A stretch of DNA of 64,000 bases from PNON01 sp964387025 (lineage in GTDB: Bacteria > Chloroflexota > Anaerolineae > Anaerolineales > Anaerolineaceae): contig CAYLUZ010000005.1 of the NCBI GenBank assembly GCA_964387025.1, forward strand, positions 124,001 through 188,000, written 5' to 3'. The notes below the pieces were generated by a model. The model was not told the DNA's origin. It worked only from the letters and a program-made list of their open reading frames with translations, and did not search any database. Shown in pieces: positions 8,749 to 17,743 of this stretch. The position numbers and the translations under genes were made by a program. Position 1 is the stretch's first letter; each line of letters opens with the position of its first letter.

Positions 8749-9489
8749 TTATTCTTCAGTAATCGTAATGCTCTCGATCACATCTCCATCAAAATCGGGG
8801 TACTGCTGTGGATCGCGGCGGGTAATACCATCGACCACTTCCATACCGCTGATCACTTGACCAAAGATCGTATAACCACCATTTAGTTGGGGAGTGGGGC
8901 CAAAAGTGATAAAGAACTGGCTGCCGTTGGTATCTCTGCCAGCATTCGCCATGGCCATAACGCCAGGTTTATCGAAGGTGAGGTCACTATCTTCATTAAT
9001 AAATTCGTAACCCGGTCCCCCCATGCCTGTTCCTGTTGGGTCACCACCTTGTGCCATAAATCCATCCAGCACACGGTGAAAAGTGGTACGGTCAAAGTAT
9101 TTTTCACGGGCAAGAAAGACGAAACTATTCACTGTTCGGGGAGCTTTGTCGGGGTATAGTTGAATGACAAACTCACCACCCTTTGCCATTTTTACGGTTG
9201 CAGCATATTTTTTATTCATATCGATCTGGAGCGCAGGTTCGGAAGGATATGTCTTTCTGACCGATACAGGAGCGGTTGTTGGTTCTGCCAGGGGTGCATT
9301 TTCGGTTGTCGGATTCTGGTCGACCAAGCTTAATAGTGGCTCCTTAGTGTTCTTATTCTGTTGATTGATAATATTTGTAACAACGATAGCCACAATCGCC
9401 AAAACAACAACTACAGCTGCAATGATCTGAATAGTGGTATTGGAAATTTTCCTGTTGGTTTGATTTTTCACGGGTTTCTTTTTCGACAT
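8749..9489 (-). CDS. Cyclophilin-type peptidyl-prolyl cis-trans isomerase, membrane-anchored
   Basis: 246 residues. A lysine-rich N-terminus is followed by one membrane span (about 20-44) and a threonine/proline-rich linker. The cyclophilin domain starts near residue 88: it shows TFHRVLDGFMAQGGDPTGTG with the catalytic Arg, then GSQFFITFGPTPQLNGGYTI and FGQVISGMEVVDGI. It would fold proteins outside the membrane by isomerising prolyl bonds. All active-site residues expected from the family are present. Its downstream end lies 112 bases from the next minus-strand gene and 85 bases separate it from the corA-like gene upstream. Confidence 0.93.
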   Translation of the reverse strand: MSKKKPVKNQTNRKISNTTIQIIAAVVVVLAIVAIVVTNIINQQNKNTKEPLLSLVDQNPTTENAPLAEPTTAPVSVRKTYPSEPALQIDMNKKYAATVKMAKGGEFVIQLYPDKAPRTVNSFVFLAREKYFDRTTFHRVLDGFMAQGGDPTGTGMGGPGYEFINEDSDLTFDKPGVMAMANAGRDTNGSQFFITFGPTPQLNGGYTIFGQVISGMEVVDGITRRDPQQYPDFDGDVIESITITEE

Positions 9490-9574
9490 GTTGTTCCCTT
9501 TTCTGTTATATTTTCAATGAATTGCATCTGTATCGATGCTAAATACTTATCTTATATGCTGACAAATTCTCTTA

Positions 9575-10600
9575 TTAAAGGTCGAGGTCGTTTTTTATTC
9601 TCCGCTTTTCAAGCCAGCGGATAAAAAAGTAATTTATCGCTCCCAATAATACCATGGCTGCCAGGAAAGCCAGGTAGGCGATCCGCCAGTTTTGCGGACC
9701 AGTCATCATGGAATATTCTGACATCCCACCGATTCCGGCCAGTAATGTTAAAGGCATAAATATGGTTGTGATAACAGTTAAGCGCCGAACTGAGAAATTC
9801 GTAGCATTTGCTGCGGATGTCAAACGATTATTCAATATGGATAAGTACATTTCCATTAAACTTGTCACCAGGTCGCGGGCAGATTCAGTCAGCTCGAAAA
9901 ATTTGGTGAGGTGATCATAAATATCCCGATAATAAATGATCGCCTTGTCCGGTATATGCGGGCTGTCCTTGCGGGTGATCTTGATCAATATTTCCCTTTC
10001 ATGGAATATGCTTTTCCTGACAGACAGGAGTTCCCGGCGCAGTTTTACAAGTTCGATCGGTTTGAATTTTGTATGGTCTTCAAGGATCAGGTCTTCCAAC
10101 CGGTTAAGTTCTTCCTCCAAAAAATCAATGATCACAAATTTATTGTCCACGATACTATCAATGACATTATGGGCAATAAATGACGCTCCATGCCTTGCAG
10201 TTCCAATATCCTGTTCCACCAATTTCTCAATTCCATCCAGCATGGATTTTCCATTCGAATCCCTTCCGCATACTGTGACCAGGAAGTTATCGCCTACGAT
10301 CAGATCAATTTCATGAATTGTCAGGGTGTTCTCAATGTAACGAAAGGAGTCAAACAGGATAAATGTGTTGGTTGGATAATCTTCTATTTTCGGTATCTGG
10401 TTTTCGTCCAGGCAGTCTTCGATGACCAGTTCGTGGATATTAAATGGTTTGCTTAAGGCTTCAAGGTCATCCTTGGTGGGTTCACAATAATTCAGCCATA
10501 GGACACCACCATTTTTTGATTCGTTAATGGCTGCATCCAGGTTTGGAAGACGAATTAATCCGCCCGATTTATGGATGATATAGTGCATTAATTCCGACAT
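9575..10600 (-). CDS. CorA-family divalent cation transporter
   Basis: 341 residues with the CorA layout: a large cytoplasmic domain, a long basic helix (about 150-265) and two C-terminal membrane spans followed by a short basic tail (RWLEKRRIKNDLDL). The family's signature between the two spans is GMN. Here the equivalent reads GIGGMSEYSMMTG, that is GMS, so Asn is replaced by Ser. This may alter selectivity (Mg, Co, Ni, Zn) or direction. The ATG at 10600 gives a full-length N-terminal domain. It overlaps nothing; the zinc-ribbon gene starts upstream on the same strand. Confidence 0.87.
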   Translation of the reverse strand: MSELMHYIIHKSGGLIRLPNLDAAINESKNGGVLWLNYCEPTKDDLEALSKPFNIHELVIEDCLDENQIPKIEDYPTNTFILFDSFRYIENTLTIHEIDLIVGDNFLVTVCGRDSNGKSMLDGIEKLVEQDIGTARHGASFIAHNVIDSIVDNKFVIIDFLEEELNRLEDLILEDHTKFKPIELVKLRRELLSVRKSIFHEREILIKITRKDSPHIPDKAIIYYRDIYDHLTKFFELTESARDLVTSLMEMYLSILNNRLTSAANATNFSVRRLTVITTIFMPLTLLAGIGGMSEYSMMTGPQNWRIAYLAFLAAMVLLGAINYFFIRWLEKRRIKNDLDL

Positions 10601-10612
10601 GTGATTGCTATC

Positions 10613-11029
10613 CTATGAATTTGGTTTAGTAAGGGGTAAATTCGCTCCACAGAAAGAACAGTCTGCTGAATATGGGCTGGTCCACTTGACTTCATGCCCG
10701 CGTGAAGGAGCCCCACACCTGGGACAGTTGGTCGGCAATTGTTCAGGATGGTAGGTTGCATTCTCGCCAACTTTACCCATGAAAGGAGGTGGAGAAATGG
10801 GTGGAGCAAGTTTTTGAGATGAGGTGGGTAATTCTTCTTCCTCAATGTACGAGGAAGGAACGAATCGTACAATTACAAACTCCAGGATTGCGCTAAATGC
10901 GAGCAGGAAGAGGATCCCCGGCCACATCCAACCTTTCCAGATCAAGATTGCCAACCCGATCAACCATATGGCTCCATGTAAATTTCGCCATTGTCCAACC
11001 AGCTTTTTCTTTGGTTCATTTCTGCTCAT
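10613..11029 (-). CDS. Small membrane protein with C-terminal zinc ribbon
   Basis: About 138 residues from the ATG at 11029, which follows an agggat ribosome binding site. A longer frame opens at 11095 but its first 22 residues have no ribosome binding site. Two adjacent hydrophobic segments (IWLIGLAILIWKGWMWPGIL and the next ~20 residues) are followed by an acidic, proline-rich linker. A C-terminal CPRCG...CSFCG pair would bind one zinc. Function unknown. The stop lies 12 bases from the corA-like start, so the two genes may be co-transcribed. Confidence 0.72.
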   Translation of the reverse strand: MSRNEPKKKLVGQWRNLHGAIWLIGLAILIWKGWMWPGILFLLAFSAILEFVIVRFVPSSYIEEEELPTSSQKLAPPISPPPFMGKVGENATYHPEQLPTNCPRCGAPSRGHEVKWTSPYSADCSFCGANLPLTKPNS

Positions 11030-11105
11030 AGTATCCCTGTCACTAATTGAAATGAGGTCCTGCACATAAAGTTTATCACATGCGAAAATACTCATGCCTT
11101 GAAAA

Positions 11106-11795
11106 TTACCAGCCTTTTGGGATGAAACGGTATTTCACCTTCTGCATGTAATCATCATATCCAGGTAAATCCCTTAGTAATACTTTTTCTTCATTATTTA
11201 TCCTGGCAACCAACACCGGTATCATAAATAATGCCGGGATTACTGCCCAATATGAGCCCAAAGCAAGGGGTGAAAACAAATAAATGATCAGGATACTCAT
11301 GTACATTGGATGCCGGACAATTCCGTACATACCGGTGCTGATCACTTTTTGGTTCTCGGTCACTTCGATCACTCGGGATGCATAACTATTCTGCCGCAAC
11401 ACCAAAAAAAATAAACCATAACCCACCAGAAAGCACAGTAAGGCAATTATCACGACAGCAGGTGGTACATTTGACCATCCGAAACGGTGATCCAATCCCG
11501 GCAGGATGAAAGCAAGCAATATGACCGGGTAAGAAAGGGTTACGATCAAACTTTGTTCTTTCTCCCTCTCCCGAAATTTCATTCGTCGTTCAAGGAGTCC
11601 TGGATCATTCTTAACGAGGTAGCTAAATATAAATGCCATAGGTATGAGCAGGCTTAATAAATACGCCCAACCCTCCCAGTAATTAAAAGTCCCGGCAGGC
11701 AAAAAGATTACGATCAACAAGACAATTATCGCTGGAATGACTTTTGTTAATGTGAGTTTCGGTACTATGTTATTTGATCTATTTGCATTTTCCAT
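11106..11795 (-). CDS. Isoprenylcysteine carboxyl methyltransferase-like membrane protein
   Basis: 229 residues from the ATG at 11795, chosen for its strong ggagg ribosome binding site; an upstream start at 11888 would add an unlikely leader. About five membrane spans. The C-terminal half carries the family pattern GMYGIVRHPMYMSILIIYL, where the RHPxY stretch lies near the SAM site, and ends INNEEKVLLRDLPGYDDYM, typical of the ICMT/phospholipid methyltransferase fold (PEMT/NnrU-like). Bacterial members are seldom characterised, so the substrate is unknown. Confidence 0.82.
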   Translation of the reverse strand: MENANRSNNIVPKLTLTKVIPAIIVLLIVIFLPAGTFNYWEGWAYLLSLLIPMAFIFSYLVKNDPGLLERRMKFREREKEQSLIVTLSYPVILLAFILPGLDHRFGWSNVPPAVVIIALLCFLVGYGLFFLVLRQNSYASRVIEVTENQKVISTGMYGIVRHPMYMSILIIYLFSPLALGSYWAVIPALFMIPVLVARINNEEKVLLRDLPGYDDYMQKVKYRFIPKGW

Positions 11796-11943
11796 TATTC
11801 CTCCCGCTAAACTTGAATTAACAATAATTAATATACGCCAAAAATGTTGTCTGTCTATAGTCAATTTTATTGATATACTCCTTGCCATGTGAGGAATAAA
11901 TATTGCAATGGAATCATGGTAAATTTGTTATCACGAGGATATT

Positions 11944-12729
11944 ATGCGAAATGAAGAAGGTTTAGCGTTTCACCTGCACATTAAAGAAGGGGATGTCGGT
12001 CGATATGTGCTGCTTCCTGGTGATCCGGGTCGTTGTGAAAAGATTGCTGCCTATTTTGATGACGCACATTTTGTGTCACAAAACCGGGAATATGTGATCT
12101 GGACCGGGTCCCTGTTGGGAGAAAAAGTTTCCGTAGCATCCACCGGGATTGGCTGCCCCTCCACAGCCATCGCTGTTGAGGAATTGGTGGATGTGGGTGC
12201 AGATACATTCATCCGGGTTGGTTCCTCCGGGGCTATGCAGCCTCATGCCCGTATGGGCGATGTTGCCATCATCACCGGTGCAATCAGGGACGAAGGGACA
12301 ACATCGCACTACCTGCCTGTGGAATTTCCGGCAATTGCAGATCTGGATGTTGTTACCGCTTTACGCGACTCTGCAACTCAATTAAATTACCCTTTCCATT
12401 TGGGTATTTCCCAGACTAAAGATTCCTTTTACGGTGAGGTGGAACGCAATCGTATGCCCATGGCAGCGCACCTCGAAGAGCGTTGGAACGCCTGGGTTGC
12501 GGGTGGTGCCGTCTGCTCTGAAATGGAGGCAGCGGTCATCTTTATTCTGGCTTCGATCTATAAGAAGCGCGCAGGTGGAGCGATGTTGATCATCAACAAT
12601 GCCGACCTGGCTGAATTATCACCGGATGACAATTCCAAACAAATAGCTGAATTTGATCCCGAGCGTGTCATTCGCGTAGCGGTGGAGGGACTAAAATTAT
12701 TGATCGCCAGGGATAAAAGCTGGAACTGA
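11944..12729 (+). CDS. udp: Nucleoside phosphorylase, uridine phosphorylase type
   Basis: 261 residues of the PNP/UDP family. It shows the phosphate-binding LLPGDPGRCEKIA near residue 22, SVASTGIGCPSTAIAVEEL, FIRVGSSGAMQP, and the substrate-binding VCSEMEAAVIF near 195. Uridine phosphorylase cleaves uridine with phosphate to uracil and ribose-1-phosphate in pyrimidine salvage. The start ATG lies at 11944 after tatcacgagga. It is followed by a clear terminator, so it is monocistronic. A role on purine nucleosides is less likely but cannot be excluded from sequence alone. Confidence 0.88.
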   Translation: MRNEEGLAFHLHIKEGDVGRYVLLPGDPGRCEKIAAYFDDAHFVSQNREYVIWTGSLLGEKVSVASTGIGCPSTAIAVEELVDVGADTFIRVGSSGAMQPHARMGDVAIITGAIRDEGTTSHYLPVEFPAIADLDVVTALRDSATQLNYPFHLGISQTKDSFYGEVERNRMPMAAHLEERWNAWVAGGAVCSEMEAAVIFILASIYKKRAGGAMLIINNADLAELSPDDNSKQIAEFDPERVIRVAVEGLKLLIARDKSWN

Positions 12730-12742
12730 TCCAATACTCTTT

Positions 12743-12777
12743 AAAAAAACACTTCCATATCTGAAAGTGTTTTTTCA
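12743..12777 (+). terminator. Intrinsic terminator after udp
   Basis: AAACACTT / AAGTGTTT stem with an 8-10 base loop, preceded by A-run and followed by TTTTTT, so it may work in both directions. It lies 14 bases after the udp stop codon. Confidence 0.85.
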
Positions 12778-12815
12778 TTAATATGAAAGCCATCATCGAT
12801 GTTCGGTTGGCAAGC

Positions 12816-13412
12816 TCAAAGGGTCTTGAGCATTGAGTCCCTTAATCCGGCTGCCCACTCCCGAATGGCCGGATAATTTCGCAGGTCACCCGGTTGTGCT
12901 CCAATGATCACCATCACGAAAAGCATTTGCAATAATTTCAATTTGTATAGATCCAGTCTGCCCCCAAAGAAACCCACACTCACAGGTTTCACCTTAGGCG
13001 CAGATGCAAGGATTGGTTTCAGGTAATTGGTTGCCAGGGTGTAGCGTTCTTTGTAGTTTAAATGCCCTTCCGTTTTAGGCGATTTCGCCAACGAAGCATC
13101 AATATATACCGGAGTTGTCGTATCGGAGTGACTCGCAGGGACCGTCAAGCTCATAGCCGTGCAAAAATATGCCACGGGGATTCGACTCAAAGCTGATTGG
13201 TGCTTCTTGATGAATTTTCGGGCTGAACGATGCCAGCCCAGGATCATTGGGGCACCAACGATCACAGCATCGAAATCGTTGATGCTGCGAATCTCCTCGA
13301 GCCGACTGATAGTGACCTGATCCCCGTTCTTTCCCAGTTCTTCAGCGATGAAATTGGCAACGTCCTCTGTGGAGCTCGAATTCGTTGTGTATGCAACCAG
13401 GACTTTCTTCAT
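12816..13412 (-). CDS. Flavodoxin-domain protein (protoporphyrinogen oxidase HemG-like)
   Basis: 198 residues. The N-terminus KVLVAYTTNSSSTEDVANFI matches the FMN phosphate loop of flavodoxins, and DAVIVGAPMILGWHRSARKF matches the second FMN loop of the HemG/flavodoxin_5 group. The C-terminal extension after PVSVGFFGGRLD is longer than a plain flavodoxin. Likely an FMN redox protein; the exact reaction is uncertain. It is followed on the same strand, 41 bases upstream in the minus direction, by the CoA-binding protein gene, so the pair may be an operon. Confidence 0.83.
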   Translation of the reverse strand: MKKVLVAYTTNSSSTEDVANFIAEELGKNGDQVTISRLEEIRSINDFDAVIVGAPMILGWHRSARKFIKKHQSALSRIPVAYFCTAMSLTVPASHSDTTTPVYIDASLAKSPKTEGHLNYKERYTLATNYLKPILASAPKVKPVSVGFFGGRLDLYKLKLLQMLFVMVIIGAQPGDLRNYPAIREWAAGLRDSMLKTL

Positions 13413-13453
13413 TTATATTCCATCAAAACAGAATGTGGAAATGCTTTGGGGGA

Positions 13454-13894
13454 TTAATATTGGCCAAATATTTTTGCGAAAGCCTTATGCCAACCGTGAA
13501 TAGATTTAACAGGATCAGCATACATCATGATGCACTTTCCCGCGACCGTCGAAAGACCCAATTGTTTCGCCAAGGCAAGCACTTCCGGTGACTGTGATCC
13601 CTGCTGCAGCCAGATCTTTTTCAAACCCGCATCTGCCACATCCTGAACAGCCTGTTTTGCCTTGGCGGGAGGCAGGCAAATGAGCACAGCATCCACCTGG
13701 TCTTTCAAGGCTGCTATGTTCGGGTAGCAAACCTGACCATTAATTTCTTTGGCTTCCGGGTGAACCAGAAAGACCTCATAACCTTTTGGTTTTAACTCGT
13801 CAGCGATCATGTTGCCGAATTTCTTTCCCGTTCTTGAGGCTCCCATGATTGCAATGCGCTTGCTATCGATAAAATCCTGAACTTCCTTTTTCAT
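13454..13894 (-). CDS. CoA-binding domain protein (YccU-like)
   Basis: 146 residues forming a single Rossmann CoA-binding domain of the YccU/Hcm1-type family. It reads IAIMGASRTGKKFGNMIADE at the nucleotide loop, then YEVFLVHPEAKEINGQVCYP, DAVLICLPPAKAKQAVQDV, and IWLQQGSQSPEVLALAKQLG followed by GKCIMMY. These are the landmarks of the family. It lacks the ligase domain of acyl-CoA synthetases. Role in the cell is not established for the family. The start at 13894 follows gaaggagaaag. Confidence 0.9.
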   Translation of the reverse strand: MKKEVQDFIDSKRIAIMGASRTGKKFGNMIADELKPKGYEVFLVHPEAKEINGQVCYPNIAALKDQVDAVLICLPPAKAKQAVQDVADAGLKKIWLQQGSQSPEVLALAKQLGLSTVAGKCIMMYADPVKSIHGWHKAFAKIFGQY

Positions 13895-14109
13895 ACTTTC
13901 TCCTTCTACATATTAATTTGTAATTTCAAAATGATGAATAACATTACAGTTATTAGAGAATACGAAATCTTCCTGAAACAGTTGTATTTCTTTCAGTCAA
14001 ATATCAATTAATTGTATATCTTTTCATTTCAAAACCAACTCAGATTAAACGCCCATCCAATGACTTACAGAAGTAAAAATATTCAAAATCGTTATAACAA
14101 TGGATGGTC

Positions 14110-14946
14110 CTAATTACTTGCAGGATTTGGTTTTTTAATCATTTCTACTTTCCAAATTAAGACCACCAGCAAGGATATTAGGATATGGGGAACATATTCG
14201 AGACTATTGTAAATGGGGGAACGGGTAACTCCAGTGGCAACTACCTGGGCAAAATATGTATAGATCCAGTGAAAAAATATTGCCATCCAGATACTGCCGC
14301 GGGCTCGATTATTCAGCCAGGAATATATCACAGACGTAGATGTCAAACCAAGCATGAAACCAATGAATGGAAACTTTAGCTCAAATTGTGAGGTACCGAT
14401 CATGAAGAATAACGGAAGATGCCATAAACTCCAAACCACACCAATGATCAGTCCTGATATTAGAGCACTCCAGCGGGTCTGCAGCCTATCCAATGCGAAA
14501 CCACGCCAGCCAATTTCTTCTGATATGGGACCTAACACCAGGAGTGGTAATAAAAATCCGATCTGGGTAATAAACAATGAATAATCAAACTTGGACCCTG
14601 TAACGATATTCAGTCCAAGTTGTAGACCAGAAATGATTATGGCAAATAGTATTGCAGCCAAGTACAATTTCATACCAATATTGAATTGTATTACGCGTTT
14701 ACCAAGTTTTCTTAATCCTGATCTTCCCTCATATAACCAGGTTAATCCAAGACCTAAAAGTGATGGAACAAACCCGCCAATAAAAAATAATGCTAATGCC
14801 CAGGCAGGGGGAAGTGCAGAATCTTTCACAAAACTGGCTGCAGGGATTTTGAAGATAACGAGTGGTCCCCAGAAAACAAAGAACGAGAGAGCCAGGGTTA
14901 AAACCAGGAAAACGATTGCTTCTTTGATAGGATTGTTCTTATTCAT
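14110..14946 (-). CDS. CPBP family intramembrane metalloprotease
   Basis: 278 residues with about eight membrane spans. The CPBP (CAAX protease and bacteriocin-processing) signature is intact: EEIGWRGFALDRLQ near residue 142, with the two Glu and Arg, then WSLWHLPLFFM carrying the His, and a final FFHWIYTY His. Family members cleave prenylated or other membrane peptides; bacterial roles include bacteriocin immunity. The start at 14946 is followed by a lysine-containing N-terminus. It is 44 bases upstream in its own direction of the aldo/keto reductase stop, so the two may be independent. A second CPBP gene is at 35513. Confidence 0.9.
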   Translation of the reverse strand: MNKNNPIKEAIVFLVLTLALSFFVFWGPLVIFKIPAASFVKDSALPPAWALALFFIGGFVPSLLGLGLTWLYEGRSGLRKLGKRVIQFNIGMKLYLAAILFAIIISGLQLGLNIVTGSKFDYSLFITQIGFLLPLLVLGPISEEIGWRGFALDRLQTRWSALISGLIIGVVWSLWHLPLFFMIGTSQFELKFPFIGFMLGLTSTSVIYSWLNNRARGSIWMAIFFHWIYTYFAQVVATGVTRSPIYNSLEYVPHILISLLVVLIWKVEMIKKPNPASN

Positions 14947-14990
14947 CGTTACCTCGAATCCAGTTAGAACATTATATATGGAATTTTATA

Positions 14991-15884
14991 CTAAATCGCA
15001 TCGATCCTTTTCTGGATATCCGAAGGTAATTCCCTCTCAAAAGTGAGAATATTTCGTTTCATATGCTCAGGATTGGTTGTTCCGGTCACTACACACGACA
15101 CCTTTTCTTGGAGTGCATATAAAAGCGCAATTTCATGGGCACTCCAACCGGGAATATCACTGATAAAACGGTATTTTCTCCCTTTCATGACTTGAGATCG
15201 ATAATTTTTCATTACCCTCAACAGATACCAGATGTCACTCAGTTTCCTGATCTTGAAAAGGTCATTGCTGTATAAAGTGTGCGCGAGCGGAGACTTTACC
15301 AGAACGCCAACGCCTTGGGAATAAGCTTTTTCGATTTTCAATTTGGCATGTTTCTCGATCAGGTTATATGTCAACATGACCACATCCAGCAAATCATGGG
15401 AAAGTGCATTTTCCAAAGCTGCACCGTCACATGATGCCCCGATCAGTTCAACTTTTCCCTGTCTTTTTAGCTCAGCTAATGTTCCAAAAACTTCGTCCAG
15501 ACCCTGGGCGGGCACACCATGCAGCTGCAATAGTGGCAACCGATCAAGTCCCAGATTTTTCAGGCTGGTTTCGACTTGACCGGTGATGGATGCCGGGGAA
15601 TAATCCTTGACCAGTTTTCCATTACGGAGGATCGTCCCAGCCTTGGTTCCGATGATCAACCCGTAAGTGTCTACCCCTTTGAGGATTTTTCCCAGCCTTT
15701 TTTCCGCGTTTCCACCACTGTAACTGGCGCCTGTGTCAAAAAAGTTCACCCCTCCATCCAGCGCCTGGTGGACCAACCAGTCCGCGACTTTTTCGTCAAA
15801 TACCTCATAACCCCAATATCCACCACAGCCATAGCCCATGACAGAGATCATTTTTCCTGTATTTCCAAACTTTCTCATTTTCAT
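14991..15884 (-). CDS. Aldo/keto reductase
   Basis: 297 residues of the AKR superfamily, NADPH-dependent carbonyl reductases with a TIM barrel. It shows the N-terminal MKMRKFGNTGKMISVMGYGCG, NFFDTGASYSGGNAEKRLGK with the catalytic Asp and Tyr, the Lys of IGTKAG, and the His of LLQLHGV. The C-terminal CVVTGTTNPEHMKRNI is the usual NADP-phosphate loop. The catalytic tetrad is therefore present. Substrate not deducible. Confidence 0.92.
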   Translation of the reverse strand: MKMRKFGNTGKMISVMGYGCGGYWGYEVFDEKVADWLVHQALDGGVNFFDTGASYSGGNAEKRLGKILKGVDTYGLIIGTKAGTILRNGKLVKDYSPASITGQVETSLKNLGLDRLPLLQLHGVPAQGLDEVFGTLAELKRQGKVELIGASCDGAALENALSHDLLDVVMLTYNLIEKHAKLKIEKAYSQGVGVLVKSPLAHTLYSNDLFKIRKLSDIWYLLRVMKNYRSQVMKGRKYRFISDIPGWSAHEIALLYALQEKVSCVVTGTTNPEHMKRNILTFERELPSDIQKRIDAI

Positions 15885-15988
15885 TATAGGATGCCGTTTC
15901 GTCGAAAAGTTTTGTCAACCTAGGCTAATTGTTGTGAGTATACAATAGAGTAGTGATAAATTTCAGTTAAAGGTTATTTTAATACAGA

Positions 15989-16372
15989 TCAGTTTATTTT
16001 TCCTTCTTCTGCTGCCAATAGAAGGATTTTTTTGTTGATGGACAGGAAAACAAAAGTAATAATCGCAGGAATGACTGCCAACAGATCAGCAAATCCAAAA
16101 TCGTCGAAGATCGGCAGGATAACGGACAGGGCAATCATCCCCAGTACAGCATAATAAAAGAACCTTTTTCGTGTTCCGAGACCTATCCCCAGACCGATGA
16201 GGATCACTCCATATCCCACCATCAAAATTGCCATTCCAATGAAGATCCAGGGAGGAATGTTAAAATTCATCCGTGGTAGAAAAAAACCGGCCACTCCTGC
16301 AACCAACCAGATCAATCCATTTAAATATATCAACCCCTGGCTAATTCTCATCACTTTCTGATTGTTTTCCAT
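15989..16372 (-). CDS. Small four-span membrane protein, unknown
   Basis: About 127 residues from the ATG at 16372 (MENNQKVMRIS); the frame opens earlier at 16405 without a better ribosome binding site. Four hydrophobic segments with short loops and no polar catalytic motif. It lies between the aldo/keto reductase and the XRE-cupin gene on the same strand. I do not recognise the family. Confidence 0.7.
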   Translation of the reverse strand: MENNQKVMRISQGLIYLNGLIWLVAGVAGFFLPRMNFNIPPWIFIGMAILMVGYGVILIGLGIGLGTRKRFFYYAVLGMIALSVILPIFDDFGFADLLAVIPAIITFVFLSINKKILLLAAEEGKIN

Positions 16373-16446
16373 GTCATCCTGTCCTTGAGCGATTATTAGT
16401 GACATACCTTACAACCCAACGGATTAATTTAAATAAATCATTGATG

Positions 16447-16998
16447 TTAGTCTCGATAATAGATGACCATCTGTAATCTGGTTTTGTCCTTGGTGAGATT
16501 GTGATATGAGTGCGGCCTGTCAGCCCTGAAATGAATCGAATCACCTTTCTCCAAATGGAATTGACGATCATCAACCTGGATGGTCAGTTCACCTGAAAAA
16601 AGGGTAACAAATTCTTCAGTATTCTCCACATGCGGATCAGCCTTCAGAAACCCATCTTTATCGATCTCGATGGTGTAGATCTCAAACCTTCTTCCATCTG
16701 CAATAGGGTAATAAGGATATAACCTGTACCTGCCACTGTCTTCCACCATCGGGATAATATCATGCTTATGGATGATGCGGGTTTCTTCCAGGGGAGCGCT
16801 GAGGAGTGAGGTGAAGGAGATATTTAAGCCATTTGCAATCTTCCAGACTACCGAAATCGTCGGGCTGGATTCTCCCCTTTCGATCTGACCCAGCATGCTT
16901 TTACTGACCCCTGTCATTTCTGCTACTTTTTCCAGGCTGAGCTTTTTTCCATCACGTATCTTTTTTAAATTCTGGGCTACCAGCAGGGAGATATCTTC
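16447..16998 (-). CDS. XRE-family regulator with C-terminal cupin domain
   Basis: 183 residues from the ATG at 16998, preceded by an aaagga site; a longer frame from 17103 would run through the divergent promoter. An N-terminal helix-turn-helix (LSLEKVAEMTGVSKSMLGQI, about 20-40) is joined to a cupin sensor (HVENTEEFVTLFSGELTIQV ... GDSIHFRADRPHSYHNL). This layout regulates metabolite transporters and is often next to LysE or amino-acid exporters. Here it is divergent from a LysE gene, over palindromic sites, so it probably controls that exporter and itself. Confidence 0.9.
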   Translation of the reverse strand, partial: EDISLLVAQNLKKIRDGKKLSLEKVAEMTGVSKSMLGQIERGESSPTISVVWKIANGLNISFTSLLSAPLEETRIIHKHDIIPMVEDSGRYRLYPYYPIADGRRFEIYTIEIDKDGFLKADPHVENTEEFVTLFSGELTIQVDDRQFHLEKGDSIHFRADRPHSYHNLTKDKTRLQMVIYYRD

Positions 16999-17024
16999 CA
17001 TCGACTTTGTTCCTTTACTATAGT

Positions 17025-17071
17025 CGTTATAACGTACATATTGTATAATATATCGCATATGCGCTATAACG
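17025..17071. promoter_or_regulatory. Candidate operator pair between XRE-cupin and LysE genes
   Basis: A perfect 10-base palindrome CGTTATAACG at 17025-17034 and a near copy CGCTATAACG at 17062-17071 frame an AT-rich stretch with several TATAAT-like words. The spacing (37 bases, about 3.5 turns) and location between divergent start codons fit binding sites for the adjacent XRE-cupin regulator. Inferred, not shown. Confidence 0.5.
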
Positions 17072-17110
17072 TCTGTTTTGTATATTATAACATTTCTGAG
17101 CACAAATAAA

Positions 17111-17695
17111 ATGCCAAACCTGTACCCTTTTTTGATCTATGTGATTGTGACCACATTCACCCCCGGACCCAACAATATCATGGCCATGACCAATGCCATG
17201 CATGATGGGCTTAAGGGGACTATCCGCTTCTTATTCGGAATATTTGCGGGATTTATTGTGATCTCATTGTTAAGTGGTTTATTGAATTTAGTCCTTTCAG
17301 ATCTACTCCCAAATGTCCACCAATGGCTGAATTACCTGGGTGCTGGTTACATGGTATTTCTGGCAATCCATATCATGCGATCCAAACCAATAGCTGATAA
17401 TACATCTGCAAATAAGTTTAATTCATTCAAAGCCGGTTTCGTTATATAATTTCTTAATATCAAGGTGATCGTCTATGGGATCACTGTATTTTCATTATTT
17501 ATTATCGAACGATTTCACGACCCCTTATCGATCGGCTTATTTGCCATTGTGTTGACATTTATCGGATTCGTAGCGACTTCAACCTGGGCATTAGGTGGAA
17601 ATCTTTTCCGGCCACTACTGACGAAGCATTATCGCATCTTTAATATCGTTATGGGAGCCTTGCTGATCTACACTGCCATTGCCAGTCTGTTTTAG
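17111..17695 (+). pseudogene. LysE family exporter interrupted by one in-frame stop
   Basis: The reading frame from 17111 encodes a LysE/RhtB-type amino-acid exporter: VTTFTPGPNNIMAMTNAM at the start, six potential spans and an end ALLIYTAIASLF, about 194 codons in all, the normal family length. After codon 112 (17447-17449) there is a TAA, and the same frame then continues without shift. Family members have Gln-Phe-Leu-Asn-Pro/Ile-Lys at this spot; the stop is where Gln (CAA) is expected, so a single C-to-T change is the simplest explanation. Either a pseudogene, a readthrough case or a base error. The regulator next to it is intact. Confidence 0.8.
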
Positions 17696-17743
17696 TAAAG
17701 ACAGCGTTTCATTTTTAAACTTACAGATTTTCAAAATTTAACC

